64,000 nucleotides of DNA, from contig JAMXDE010000008.1 in NCBI GenBank assembly GCA_026770025.1, forward strand, positions 1,612,001-1,676,000, given 5' to 3'. This DNA comes from Craspedostauros australis (Eukaryota; Bacillariophyta; Bacillariophyceae; Mastogloiales; Achnanthaceae). Positions 31,525 to 43,227 of this stretch are shown here, one piece after another (within the stretch, counting starts at the first letter, position 1; every line of letters starts with the position of its first letter). Position numbers and translations under genes: made by a program. Below the pieces are notes generated by a model that did no database searches, had not been told where the DNA came from, and saw nothing but the letters and a program-made list of their open reading frames with translations.

Positions 31525-34500
31525 TCACAGCTCAACTATGGAAGACAATTGTCCATCTTGTCTCGGGGTTCCACCATCCCCTTGGAATGTCGTGGGTTGA
31601 TTGCTGATCGACTGATTGTTCGAATTCATTCGCATCGGCACCCCGCCGTTCTGCGACGCGGCTGATGCAGCGGCAACAGTGGTGGATGGCATCATCATCC
31701 CGGGAATCATGTAAGTTAGAGGATGGCTGTTGGCATGTAGATTGTGCATAGCCATCGGGTTGTTTGCACCTGGAAGGTTGAGCATGAGAGGCGGGGGTGG
31801 CTGTGCCTGCGCGTGGTGGCCAACCATTCGCTGCTGATGCTGCTGTTGATGCGGATGCATCGCTTGAAATGCCGCGGGGTGATGTGGAAGACCGTGAGGA
31901 AGCTGTCCTGGAGGCAGAGCATGAGCCAAACCGTGATGCTGCATGGCTGCCGGCATTTGCGGCGGTTGTGCTGCCGCTTGCGCCTGGGCTCGTGCCTGCG
32001 CTTGTGCATGCGCCTGAGCTCGTGCCTGTGCTTGCACATGTTCTTGCGCTCGTGCCCGGGCCTGTTCTTGTATCGATGGCTGTGGTGGCGGTTGCTGCTG
32101 ATGCTGCTGCTGTTGTTGGGTTGCCTGTGCGTGCATTTGTAGCTGCGGATGTCTGCTTTGCAGAATCGGCGAGAGCAGTGTCGCGGCGGGCGGAAGCGTG
32201 GGTTGCACTGGGCTCTGCAACGGAGGTGGAGATTTGAGCTGCATCACGCCAGCGATATTGGCTATGGTCGCGAGCGAGGATGCCACCTTCGGATTCTGAC
32301 TCTGCGCCTGCTTCCCAAGGTCCAAGAACCGGCGCACTCGCTCTTCTGCTGGCAGAGACGATGCAATGATAGACGCTGCTTGCCACGCAAACGGATCCTG
32401 CTGTCGCAGCTGCGATTCGTAATTGTTCAGCAACGACATCTGTCCTTGCTGATTCTGCTGTGGTGTTTCGGTATCTTCGCCGTTGTCTTCTTCGTTCTGC
32501 TTCGTCGTCTGTCCTTCGGCAACTCCAGCCACGGGGGATACTCCAGGTGTGGGATCCGGCAGGTCTTCCAGATTTCTTGTCAACGCCGAGGCATCCGGAA
32601 TAGACATGGCTGTGGCAGACATAGACGCGTCCTTCGAATCGCCATTGCTCGATAGATCCAATGAAATGGAGCCATGTGCTGACGAGATTGCCCCTTTGCT
32701 TGTTGTCTTCGCCGGTGAGTTAGTGCTTTGGGCTTCTGGGGATGCTATTGACGGGCGTGTCTTCTTCCGTACCAAGTATTGGCACAACTGCTTTTCCCCT
32801 CGTATGAAAAAACCTTGTGGATGACCGTCTGCGAAAGTGTGGTGAGAAGGCAACGATCGTGGCAACGTGGGAATCATCCGGCATCGCGAGACGTGCAAGA
32901 GTTGGTGAGGGATGGCTTGTTGGTCGCTTGGTTGGTTCCTCGGTTCATTCATTCAATGATCAAGTCGTTGCTGAACTCGTCGCCCTATGCTATGCGGGGC
33001 ATCAGCGTTACGTGCACGCATACAAATGCACGCATATATATGCACGCGAATGTGTTTGGCAGTAGTAACAACAAGAGCAATCACATCAACACCAACAGCA
33101 GCAGTGACAAGGCGCCATCGCAACTTACAAGAACCTTTGTCCAACCCGCTCGTGTGACGCAGGAATCCCCAAAGATTGAGCTGACGCGTGAAGGATTTGT
33201 AGCTGCGTTGGTTGCTGAACTTCGGCAGCAGCAGTTCCTCCAGTTTGGTCGTGTCGTATGTTTGGAAACAGTTGCCGGACGGTCTCCATGAGATGATGTC
33301 GCTGTATCCGAGTCGATCTGCATTGTCCAGCAGATCGTGCAGCTTGCTGGGGAACAGCGTTGTGTAGTCATCCGTGATGGGGGCTCTCGGTTTCAATTGC
33401 GAGACCGGCATGGTGTTGCTTGGCTTCGACTTGGACTTGCGTTTTTGTGCCGGCTTTGTTTCTGTGGGCTTTCGCTGTACCAATGTGGGGACCGCGGTCA
33501 TTGCGTTGCTCTTGTTTGCTGATGATTCACCCTGACCTTGTCGTGCACCTTTTGACTCCTCGACATTCGTGATCATATCCGAGAAGCAGTTAGATGCGGC
33601 CTCAGCAAACGAATCCATCGCATTTGCTGTCGCTGTGAGCGATTTGCGTTTGGGGGTCTCCTTTTTCGCTATCAGCATGGCCCTCTCCAGTTTCTGCTTT
33701 GTGGCCTGTACGTACAGGTGCGCGAAAATGCAGGCAAGTTGAAGTGGGAGAACGACGGGCGGGGGCAAGAGAGAGGTGAGCTGTGTATGCATGATGCATG
33801 AGATGTCAGAGCGCGATGCTCCGGTTCCAATCGCCGCGTGAAATGAAGCAAATGCACATGGTGAAACAGTGCGAGTGTTCTACCCGTGGAAAACAAGTGC
33901 GGTGGAGCCTCGTCAAGATACAAGCATGCATCGGAGATGAACGGATGCGAGCGCTTACCTGCGTTACTCGGAATAGCTGGACATGCTGCGGTGTCCGAGG
34001 CAGCGGCTTGAAACGAGCGTCGCCTGCGTTGTGAGTACCGCCCAGCATGATATCCGTCAGACTTTGCGGGTTGCATTGCACCTGATTGGACAGGTAGGTC
34101 CGGAGGATGGTGCCTCTGGGAAGATCGAGGAGGCCATCATGGAAGCCTTGCACGAAATGGCGAATGAATGCCTGTTCTTCCTTGGAGAAGGATTTCCGCA
34201 GCGGGAGATCGCCGACGTTCACGATGCCGTTGAGACGAGGCAAGTTCGGATTCATAAGTGACCTATTGTGGTGTCCATTCGATGATCGAGAGTTGCGTGC
34301 AGCGGGTTTTCTTTGCGCCGCTCTGTTGGAAGAGAACGGCGACGCAAGATTCGTCCTTTTCACGTTGTCGTCGTCATCGTCGTCATCGTCGTCGTCGTCG
34401 TCGTCCCTGCTATGACTATCACTGTGATCGCCAGCGTTCTGCGTTGCCTTCGCTGTCGCGCGAATTCTCCTTCTTGGCATCGAGCGTGTTGGAAGCTGGG

Positions 34501-35486
34501 CGGAGTCCTCTTTCTTGATGCTGCAAAGCGCAACGTTGCTGCGACTGACGCTGGCGCTGCTGTCACTGCCATCATAATCTTCGTCGTCGTCGTCGTCGTC
34601 GTCGTCTGGGCTGCTTTGGTGCAATTTCTTCCTGCGCTTGTTGGAAGCAGTTGCCCCATGGTGGTCGTTGTTTTTGCCTTTGCCATTACGATGCTCATCA
34701 AAGTAGTAGAAATCATCCCCCCTCGGCCCGTTCGAGACCGAGCTTCGGGCCCGGCGTAGGCCGTGGCGTCTCGACTGAGATGCGCCACTGCCTTGATCGT
34801 CATTGTCATTGTCACTGTCACTGTTGCTGCTGCTGGATTCGTTGCGGAACCTGCTGACACTGGTTCTCGCTGTCTTGGGACGTCTGGTCCGATCGATCGT
34901 CAACAGCAATGACCTGCGTGACCCGGGGTGGCTTCCATTTGTCAGGTGTTCCTTCGATGGATCTGACGACCGCTTTTGCGCGGCAGCAACAAACCAATCG
35001 ATGAGATCATCCTTGATGTCTTCGTTGTCGATGGATTCCTCATCGTACTCCACTGTGTAATGCCGTCCTCTGTGCGATTTGATGGTTCCGTTGTACCACC
35101 GTTTGTTTGGGAAGCGCTGGTGGTTGTTGGAGAGGAGGCGGACGGTAATTAGTGACGAATAATTGCATCGACGAGGCGATGGAGGTGCAGGAATTGAAAA
35201 TGTAGAATATGAAGAATGGGGGCAATTGGATCGTTGAGCTGAGTGGAAGCGACGGATGGGGGCGGCATACTATATAGTGGAGTAGACAAACAAGGAAACC
35301 TGGAGACACCGTAGGAGCAGGCGTTAGAGGACTGACCTTGGCGATTTTGGTCCCGATGGCGTGCTTCAGCTTGCTGGCGCCGGTCTCTTGCTTCTTCGAA
35401 TTCAAAGCGGCCACGGCCTTGGGGTCGTCCGGCGTGTCATCCGAGTATCGCACCACCGGCCTGGACTTGCGTCTTGTTCTCTTCAT
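31525..35486 (-). CDS. Tudor-like plus HSF DNA-binding domain protein, four-exon model, about 1,062 aa
   Basis: Exons 35486-35337, 35116-33959, 33705-33129 and 32828-31525. Introns are 220, 253 and 300 nt with donors GTCAGT, GTAAGC, GTAAGT and AG acceptors, and all phases agree. At the exon 1/2 join the protein reads RFPNKRWYNGTIKSHRGRHYTVEYDEES, a Tudor-like fold (about residues 51-80). A long acidic, Ser-rich linker follows, then VQLFRVTQ joined to ATKQKLERAM. The HSF domain (about 550-650) contains LFPSKLHDLLDNAD, YKSFTRQLNLWGF and, across the last intron, GHPQGFFIRGEKQL. The C-terminus is Gln- and Ala-rich, like an activation domain. It is probably a nuclear transcription factor that reads chromatin and binds heat-shock-type elements. 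Alternative: two genes, with HSF translation starting at ATG 33678. Exon 3 has no obvious separate promoter. Confidence 0.7.
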
Positions 35487-36535
35487 CTTGGTTGTATTGG
35501 AGCGAAAGCAGTTGTTCCTGATGGTTGTGATCAATGGTCGTGATCAATGGTTGTGGTGGTCGAGTGATGGAGTGAGGAGTGGAAACGTCACTTGAAGGTG
35601 TCTCCACTCTCCTCAGCTCTGTTGTTCTCAGGATTCTCCTGCTGCGCCTTGTGAGAATGCAGTTGGTAGGTGTTGTGTCTGCGCTTGCGCTTGTGTTTGT
35701 TCTTGTTCGACGTTTTGGAGAGGACGAATGAGAAGCCCAGTCACGATCGCGCCGATACAACAGGTGGGAGAGGCGATTGTTTGTGTTGGTGTGCTCTGTT
35801 CGTTGTATCCTTGTGCTGGTTGGGGTGTTGGTCGTGGTCGTGGCTGTGGCTGTGGTTGGAAAAGCACCGCGAACAAGAGAGAGCGTCGATGTCGATGTCG
35901 ATGTCGATGTCGATGATGTTTGCCTTGGAAGGTGAATCAACAACGAAGGTGAGATGAGGTGTGACGTGCTGTGTCTTTGTCGACCTCTGCCATCCTCCAT
36001 TCATCACGAACGAGATGATGATCTGTTGTTTGGAGTAACATTGCTTTGAAAGGATTCCAACGCCTGCCAGCTGCGTTCACGACCGTTGGCTCTGTGTTCG
36101 GCCCTGTGGGTTTTCTGCTGTTGTCGTCTCTTCTTTGTGGCGCGAAACCAACAGGACCCACATTTGATTGACTCGACTAAAAGGGCCTAGCGTGTTTCAT
36201 TGTACGTGAATGAGCGTAGATTCACAAACCGGTTGTGCTTCCTCCACCCACTTTCTCAACAAGAAGCGGTTTGCCACAAAACAGAGCCATTCCCAAATCA
36301 GGAGGATGTCTGTTGTGATGATCCACAACCAACATTGTCATAACACTACAAACCCAAGTTCATTCAAGTCAAGTAACAAGGAAGAAGTGGTAGACTGCAT
36401 TTCCCTCAGACATCTCGGATAGAAGACCATTCTCTCTGCCCCTCTCCCTCTCTCAGTCTCTCTCTCTCTCTCTCTCTCAGTACTAGTACAACGATCACGC
36501 GTACGTAGCAGAGAGTCCAGTTCAATTCCGCGACC
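35487..36535. other. Divergent promoter region with microsatellites
   Basis: About 1 kb between the Tudor-HSF and SWEET genes. Holds (cgatgt)n near 35887-35918 and a long (CT)n run near 36440-36479, about 60 bp upstream of the SWEET start. No gene recognised. Long frames on both strands are low-complexity translations of these repeats. Confidence 0.5.
36440..36479. repeat. (CT)n microsatellite upstream of SWEET
   Basis: ctctccctctctcagtctct followed by uninterrupted ct dinucleotides. Position suggests the 5' UTR or core promoter of the SWEET gene. Confidence 0.75.
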
Positions 36536-37792
36536 ATGGTATCTGCAGCGACCGTCCTTCTCGAATATGTCTGCCCGGCCTTCGGGATCACGCTGGGCAA
36601 CATCATGTTCTCGGCAAGTTACAAGGACGTCGTCAAGGCCGTGGAACGCGGTCATCTGGGTGACCTCAATCCGACGCCTTGGGCCTTCATGCTGGGGAAC
36701 TGCGCCGGATGGCTGGGCTATTCCTTCATCATTCAGAATCTCTGGGTCTTTTGGGGCAATGCGCCGGGATTCCTGCTCAGCATCTGGCTCAACCTCAGCG
36801 CTGCCAAGTTGCAGTATCAAGAATCGAGGGCCAAGACGGTGCGCAGGTCCTTCGTGGATTACTTGGAACGATCGGAGCTGGAATCGAGGGCGATGACGAC
36901 GTCCTTGATGGAGATGAACAACACAGGCAACCGCATTGGCAGCAACAATGACAACAACAACGACAACAACAACAACATTGATACCGAACGGGGCGGCGCG
37001 TCTTCCAAGCATACTAGGATCAATGCTGCAGCCATGGAAGAAGGCAGCAGCGATCCGATTCAAACCAAACCAACTGCAGACAGCAAAGGCAGCACAACCA
37101 TCGCGATGACCAACAGCAACGACAATGCAACAACCAGCAACTTCGCAAAGATCGTTTGGGACGTTACGACGCAGAACATGCAAGTCCCTGCGCCGCATGA
37201 AAATGTGGTCCTTGGCATTAGCGTGGTCTGGCTCATCGTCTTCTCCATCGTGGCATTGTTCCAGCTCGACACCGACACCAGCGAATTGCTCGTTGGCGTC
37301 ACGGTCAACCTCAATCTCGTCTTCTTCTACGGCGCGCCGCTGTCCACCATCCTGACGGTGCTGCGGACGCGCAACACGTCCTCCATTCATGTGCTCACCA
37401 TGATCACCAACACTGCCAACGGTGCCTTCTGGTTCATGTACGGATTGGCCATCCTCAATCCCGTCATCTTCGTGCCCAACGGGGTGGGCGCGGGGTTGGG
37501 CGTCGTGCAGATCGTTCTGTGCGTCATGTTCCCGCGCAGCGGCGCCGTGGATGTTGTTGCAGATGGTCACAACGACGACAACGATGCTTTGCAAGACAGC
37601 ACGGCGAAAGATTCGGGCGATGGGAAGGCATTGCAGCGCGCTGTCGATGAGGAAGAAAGAAGCACTGGCAAAGGCGACAGCGGTGACAATGGCGGGAGGG
37701 ACAATCAGATTGTGGATATGGCCCCAATCGATGATGATGATGATGGTGCTCCTGCTGCTGCCGCCAATGATGATGATGAATTCGAAGCATGA
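36536..37792 (+). CDS. SWEET-family sugar transporter, 418 aa
   Basis: ATG 36536. Two MtN3/saliva units are present. The first (about residues 8-92) has GITLGNIMFSASYKDVVKAV, TPWAFMLGNCAGWLGYSFII and PGFLLSIWLNLSAAKLQY. The second (about 222-325) has ISVVWLIVFSIVALFQ, VNLNLVFFYGAPLSTILTVL, TRNTSSIHVLTMITNTANGAFWFMYG and NGVGAGLGVVQIVLCVMFP. Conserved SWEET features such as GNxxG-like, P-containing and N-P-V segments are visible. SWEETs pass sugars across a membrane down their gradient as 6-7 TM proteins. Unusual points are an inter-unit loop of about 110 residues rich in Asn/Asp (NDNNNDNNNN) and an acidic Asp-rich tail. The membrane used (plasma membrane, vacuole, plastid) is not shown. Confidence 0.88.
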   Translation: MVSAATVLLEYVCPAFGITLGNIMFSASYKDVVKAVERGHLGDLNPTPWAFMLGNCAGWLGYSFIIQNLWVFWGNAPGFLLSIWLNLSAAKLQYQESRAKTVRRSFVDYLERSELESRAMTTSLMEMNNTGNRIGSNNDNNNDNNNNIDTERGGASSKHTRINAAAMEEGSSDPIQTKPTADSKGSTTIAMTNSNDNATTSNFAKIVWDVTTQNMQVPAPHENVVLGISVVWLIVFSIVALFQLDTDTSELLVGVTVNLNLVFFYGAPLSTILTVLRTRNTSSIHVLTMITNTANGAFWFMYGLAILNPVIFVPNGVGAGLGVVQIVLCVMFPRSGAVDVVADGHNDDNDALQDSTAKDSGDGKALQRAVDEEERSTGKGDSGDNGGRDNQIVDMAPIDDDDDGAPAAAANDDDEFEA

Positions 37793-38056
37793 AGCACGAT
37801 CGAGTACATCGGTGGAGAGGAATGGGACGCCCCCAATTTGTCTTCAAAACCCGCGTCTCGCTGCAGCTGTAATCGCCGGCCTGTGACAGTATCACATCCG
37901 TTGTGGCAGCATCGTTGCCCACACTGATATCTGCCCAGGCTGCTGCTGCTGCTGCTGCAGTCAAAATAGAAATAGAACAAAAATGCAACATGCAATATGT
38001 ACCGGCAAGTACCCTGCAACGTCTCCCCGTGTATAGCGCGTTCTTCGTTGATTTGT

Positions 38057-38350
38057 TCAAAGGATCTGAACTTCCCGCACCAGAACAGGTTCGGCCTCCA
38101 CAGCTGTGGCTTCGACAACAGTGGCATCCACAAGGACTGCATCGTGCCGTTGTAAGGGCCGCAGCTGGAATTCGGCAATGACCGCCTCTATCTCATCCTG
38201 CGCCACCGCGATGGCCTGCGGCAGAGGCATCGGTGCGACCGAGCGTCGATTGTTGCGCGGCAGACGCCATCGTCTGGGACGTGTCATCAGCTGTGCATCG
38301 TCGATGTCGCGATTGCGACGTCGGAAACACGACAGCCATGGCGAGTTCAT
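38057..38350 (-). CDS. Small hypothetical protein, 97 aa
   Basis: Start chosen at ATG 38350 (MNSPWLSCFRRRNRDIDDAQ). A longer frame extends upstream to 38647 through His/Pro-rich sequence that looks non-coding. The basic N-terminal half (RPRRWRLPRNNRR) is followed by a helical acidic half (QAIAVAQDEIEAVIAEFQLR, then ATVVEATAVEAEPVLV). No family recognised. The contrast in composition at the chosen start is the main support. Confidence 0.4.
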   Translation of the reverse strand: MNSPWLSCFRRRNRDIDDAQLMTRPRRWRLPRNNRRSVAPMPLPQAIAVAQDEIEAVIAEFQLRPLQRHDAVLVDATVVEATAVEAEPVLVREVQIL

Positions 38351-41300
38351 GTCTGGCAGGCCAGGATGACCGCAAGGCTGGCGTCGCGCAAAAGCGGCGT
38401 GCGGGGAAACGAATTCCGGTCGCTGCAACACGCCTCGAGGTTTGGATGGTCTGTTTGTCGCCGACACGACACTTCGTCGAACAACCAAGGGTCGATACAG
38501 AACCGCCGAAGGCCCGAAGAGGGTATGTGCGAGTCGATGGATGGATGGATGGATGAGTGCGTCGGCGAGCGCGCAAGCGAATGAGTGTGTGTGTGAATGA
38601 AGTGGAACCAAGGCAGAATCGAAAGGGCGGCAGTGTACGACTATCACACCACATCATGTCGTATCGAATCTTGTTGTCGCTCTTGTCGCCTTGTCGATCC
38701 ACACTTCCATCACCAGCTTCGTCGCAGATGGTCGCTGCGCGCGCAAGATCGTGAGAACATCGACAGAAGTGTTTCTGCTCAGTGACCCCACCCACCGCAG
38801 CCATTTTGCCTGGTCCGTTCACGTCTCAATGATGCCGGACAAAGGATGGACCTCGGATTGACGACTTGACAGTTCTTGACATCACTCGGTACTGAGTTAT
38901 ATGTGACTGGACTCGATGGATTCAACCGAACGTGGTTTCGGTTCGCCAGCGGTGTCGAACGTATCACCGCTTTGGTTCCTGTTGCTGACGCACACGCGGT
39001 CATCTGCGATAAGCCAGAAGTCGGAAACCCATTCGACATGCGAGAGAACGCACAACCGAAACCGTGCGCCAAGCTGTAAGTGAAAGGTGACAGTGGGACA
39101 CCTTGCCGACGCATTGCTGGATGAGTATTATCCCCGAGAACGCGAAGGCCTATTTGCAAACGAAGGTATTTAGTGAAATTTAAGCCGCCGGATAATTCAT
39201 GCGACATGGATAAGACCGTTGAGGGTGTTCTTAGTGCGGGTTTGGGGGCACAAAATAGACTCCAAAAATTCTCGAATGGAACAGCACAATTAGGGCGAAG
39301 TGGTGGCGCTGTCCACAAGGCATTTCTTACGAGAACTGTTGGTGGCAATGGACGTGAACGGTGGTTCACTAGGCAACACAAATGCGCCCAAAAGGTACCA
39401 ACAAGAGGTGCGCATCAAACCACTGCTGCAACAACAAACACGGTGCGATGTTGGTATCCATCATCTTCTCCAATCGATGATCGGCCCCTTGGTAGTTGTC
39501 GCTCGTTGTCGTACGAGGTAGCGAGACCACATCTTCTACTCGACGCAAAGGCTTCATGGATGTTGAATGGCTGAACCTATTCTCTCTTGTCTCGCCATGG
39601 TCCGACATCAGCAAAGGCAAGGCAAAGGTTGTGGGTTGGCATTAACTTGTCATGGGTGAACAGGCCAGGAAGCATCTTCAGCAGCAACACCAACACCAAC
39701 ATGAATAATAACATGAATAATAACGATGGAGCTGAATGAAAGCACCTTGTTGGAGTCATTCGTATTGACAACACCCAAGAGGCCATAGCATCGCCCACGT
39801 TTGACACACAAAATCACTATTGAGCATCTCGAGAAACAGGGCCCAGGAGCGAAGGAGGCGACGAACGGAGAAACAGTGGGCAGAGTTTTACATGACAAAT
39901 GAAACCGTTTGTGGAATAGGATGTGTTAGCACGAGTAGAGTCCTCTACGATCTTTGTGTGAGTGTGCGTTTCATAGTCGTAGTGAAGAGCTGAAAAGTTG
40001 TTCACGGTAGTTTCTTGCTCAAAGGTCTGTTCGGGTTCGGACGCGAGGGACCATTTGAACACAGGAGCGCGAACCTCCTCCTCCACCAGACATGAGGGAC
40101 AACGGTTGCTGTGCCATTGGCATCGTTCCTGTTTCTGTCATCGTGATTGTGCACACAGAAACAAACGAAAGACAGGCGAAGAGCGAACAATCACTGCCTC
40201 TCTTCTCTCGCAGTGTGATCGACACTGACACACAAATGCGCACACGCCAGCAAACACAAACACAATTACAAACACAATTGAGAATACGCACTCTACACTC
40301 TGCACTCCAACCGCGAGATCGAGATTACTCCCATTTGGTCTGCCATTGGCGCACTCTCACAGTCATAGTCGCGCTCCGCAACCAACACAACAAAGAAGAA
40401 GTGAAGCCCGTGAACTCCGTTGCATAGCACCAAGGCGACGAACCCTTCTTTTTGGCATCAACTGCATCATCCGCCACAATAAACCAAATCTGCACAGAGA
40501 GTGAGACCTCTACAAACACCTGCACACAACCGCACCATTGCACCCACAAACGCCCCAGACTCCGCAACAGTCATCACATCGCATCGCATCGCAACACATC
40601 CATCAGAAGAGAGCAGAATACAGCATAGCCACTTCTGTGTCGCATTCGGCAAGCGCCCACTTGCGTCACGTCAACAACCAAAAAGGAGACGGGAAACTCA
40701 ATCGAAGGCGAAACGCGCCCGTGGAAAGACCCTCCCAATTGCGCGCCACACAGCTTCGCCGCGGTCTTATCCTCATTCAGCAAGGAGTCGACAGTGGTGT
40801 GTGATCGTGGTGTATGTTGAGACATTGTTGTGTTGACAACCACATCGCAACAACTGACGCAAACACGATACCCAAACAAGTCGGCGCACAAGAGAGGCAT
40901 CAAGGAGACGCATCAGCGCCATCAACAGCACCAACAACGACAGTCTGTGAACAGCGAACTCCGGACAAACCAGGGGACAGTCCGCAACAGGCAACCGCAA
41001 CCGCAACACCTTGTGTTGCAGCAAACGAAGCCACCTGTCGACTTTGAACCAACGCCGATCCCTCGAAGACCGCACAGGTACTATCTGCGTACCAGCAGAG
41101 AGAACAAAGAGGTAGACACACACACAGAGAGGGGCAGTCGTACGCACAACACTCCGCATGGTAGTGTGCTGACAACGGACTGCCATACTCTACGAGTGTA
41201 CCGAACGGATACGCATACATAGTACTCATACGTGCAGTACTCATACTTGGCGACACCGCACCTTCATTGACGGTGGAAGAGGCAATCAGAGAGGCAGCAG

Positions 41301-41358
41301 CGGCAGGAGCAGCAGCGTCGAAGGCCACAATACAAGTACTCACTCGTACGCCAAAGAC
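38351..41358. other. 3-kb intergenic region with an unexplained open frame
   Basis: No gene could be named. A minus-strand frame stays open for 200 codons (38779-39381) but opens with TTG and resembles no family I recognise. Overlapping plus-strand frames occur at 38876-39079 and 39173-39574. (GGAT)n lies near 38536-38556. The last kilobase is rich in ac/ca and probably holds the promoter and leader of the RING gene at 41359. Confidence 0.45.
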
Positions 41359-43227
41359 ATGTCAACGCAATCCCTCAATCCAGCCACGACAAGGCCAGCA
41401 ACGATGGCAGCCGCCGCGAGGTCCCCCATGACAACGACGGCAGCATCGACTTCGCCAGCTGTAGCAACAGCACCAACGAAGGACCTCGCTTCCAGCATCC
41501 AGATGGCCACTTGCGGGGAATGCAACGCCGCCATCCCAGCTTCTCAAATGGCAACGCACGTGTCGCAGTATTGTCAAGGACCACCGCGTCGCGTGTCCTC
41601 GGAAGCCGGCAGCCACGATGGTCTTCCGCAGGAGGATCAACGCGAGCTGGAACAGCACATCATGGATGATCAATCCGCTGCATCGCCGCAGTCTGCCGAA
41701 TCAATTGCGCACGTTAACACCAGGAACACCATTGGTGTTGCCACCGTCGAATACGATGACGACTTTCCTGATGATAGAGCAATTGTGCCGGTTCCTGTGG
41801 GTTCCGTTGTCAGTGATGCACATGACGACGTTGATGGTCATGATAACAATGACGCTCAACAGCAGCAACAACAGCAGCAACAACAACAGTTTAGCCGTAC
41901 TGCCCGCCCCTTGCATCCACGCGTCCGTCCACAGCCAAGCAACGCAGGGGCTTCTCAGGCATCCGTATTGTATCGCAGAAATGCATCGCAGCCTCAGGAA
42001 TCCCTGAGCAGATCGCTGCCTCGAAGCAGCGACCCGCGTCGATCGCATCCCATGATCGGGCCATTCGCGACAAACTGCTTGGAATTTCAGGAATGCGTGG
42101 AGACATCGGATTCCACCATGGGCGAATCGAGACATGCCGTCGTGCCTGAGCAGCACACCAACACGCAGGAATGGTCATGTCCGCAATGCACGCTGCTCAA
42201 TTCCATGCAGAATGCCATTTGCGAAGTATGCAACTACAACAACCAGGATATCGTCGTTAACAGCGCGTCGCAGTCCGCCAGAGTTGCGGAACTCACGTTG
42301 GACGCGGCGTGGCGTGTGGACTCGTCGATGAGCACGGAGAACGATGCCGCCACAGCGCGCGTTCTGCAATCCATCATGGACGAAGACAACGCCAGGCACA
42401 TTACGTTAGATCGGCGATATTCGGAATACACGCCGCCGCAGCCGTCACCTTCGTCGCAGCGCCGCCATTCCACGACGGACATATCCTTCGCGCGATCGTC
42501 CGGCGCGATGGGCGTTGTGGCGTACCCGACACCTCTCGGATCCGATGACTTCGCCTCGTTCGTGGAAGACGAAGACATGAACACGGAGCCTCAGCCGTGG
42601 CAGCAACCCGAGGAGAACGGTCTCCGAGTCACGTCCAACAACAACCAAGAGCCGCAAACATACCAGGACGGCGACGACAATGTCAACTCGCAACGTCGTC
42701 GGCGATTCCAACCGCGCTCTAGCTACCGCGTTGTGCAACGACGTAGCCACACGGGCGTCCCGACAACGATCGTTTCCAGCGGCGATGCCTCCATGCCCAC
42801 CCACATCGTCAATCCGCAAGGCCGTCACAGCGATCCCTTGCTCAGTCTCATGATCCATGACACCTTGAATCGGAACGTCGACACGCGGCACCGCTTCACG
42901 AACCAAAACAACAATGTCGATACCAACAGCCCGTTCGAAGAATCCGACGGCTTCGCCTACGAGGAGATGCTGCTGGCCTACGCCAACATGTCGGAGCAGC
43001 TGGGGGCCAGCGAACGTGAAATTCGTCAGCTGCCCACGCAGACCCTCACGGATGTATGCACGCAGCTGCCGGAGGATGCGCGCGGCTGTCAGATCTGTCT
43101 CGAGGACTTTCAGAGCGGCGACCAGCGCAAGGCCTTACCGTGCCTGCACGGATTTCATGCCCACTGCGTCGACAAGTGGTTGCGGTCCAATGCCTGCTGT
43201 CCCATGTGTAAATTTAGGATCAATTGA
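41359..43227 (+). CDS. RING-H2 E3 ligase with RanBP2-type zinc finger, 622 aa
   Basis: ATG 41359. After a Thr/Ala-rich start, a short zinc-finger-like CGECNAAIP...H...YC lies at about residues 52-72. A polyQ run sits near 165-180. A RanBP2-type finger (about 272-291) reads EWSCPQCTLLNS then AICEVC; this type binds ubiquitin or RNA. The C-terminal RING-H2 (about 576-619) reads CQICLEDF...LPCLHGFHAHCVDKWL..CCPMC and ends at the chain end, as in many substrate-ubiquitinating E3s. The middle is disordered. Probably a soluble E3 that can bind ubiquitin chains or RNA through its RanBP2 finger; the substrate is unknown. Confidence 0.82.
   Translation: MSTQSLNPATTRPATMAAAARSPMTTTAASTSPAVATAPTKDLASSIQMATCGECNAAIPASQMATHVSQYCQGPPRRVSSEAGSHDGLPQEDQRELEQHIMDDQSAASPQSAESIAHVNTRNTIGVATVEYDDDFPDDRAIVPVPVGSVVSDAHDDVDGHDNNDAQQQQQQQQQQQFSRTARPLHPRVRPQPSNAGASQASVLYRRNASQPQESLSRSLPRSSDPRRSHPMIGPFATNCLEFQECVETSDSTMGESRHAVVPEQHTNTQEWSCPQCTLLNSMQNAICEVCNYNNQDIVVNSASQSARVAELTLDAAWRVDSSMSTENDAATARVLQSIMDEDNARHITLDRRYSEYTPPQPSPSSQRRHSTTDISFARSSGAMGVVAYPTPLGSDDFASFVEDEDMNTEPQPWQQPEENGLRVTSNNNQEPQTYQDGDDNVNSQRRRRFQPRSSYRVVQRRSHTGVPTTIVSSGDASMPTHIVNPQGRHSDPLLSLMIHDTLNRNVDTRHRFTNQNNNVDTNSPFEESDGFAYEEMLLAYANMSEQLGASEREIRQLPTQTLTDVCTQLPEDARGCQICLEDFQSGDQRKALPCLHGFHAHCVDKWLRSNACCPMCKFRIN

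Noticed and set aside
34360-34860. Thr/Met-rich frame in the Tudor-HSF linker region
   Set aside because: It is a shifted reading of GAC/GAT/TCG triplet repeats that code the acidic linker on the same strand.
35628-36007. Several 60-95 codon frames with Ser-Thr, Asp-Ile or Arg-Cys repeats
   Set aside because: All are translations of the (cgatgt)n microsatellite and its surroundings, with no non-repeat coding sequence.
36338-37594. A 418-codon open frame antisense to the SWEET gene, the same length as SWEET itself
   Set aside because: Its translation is His/Asp/Val-rich low complexity without a domain. It is a mirror of the SWEET codon pattern, and SWEET has clear MtN3 motifs.
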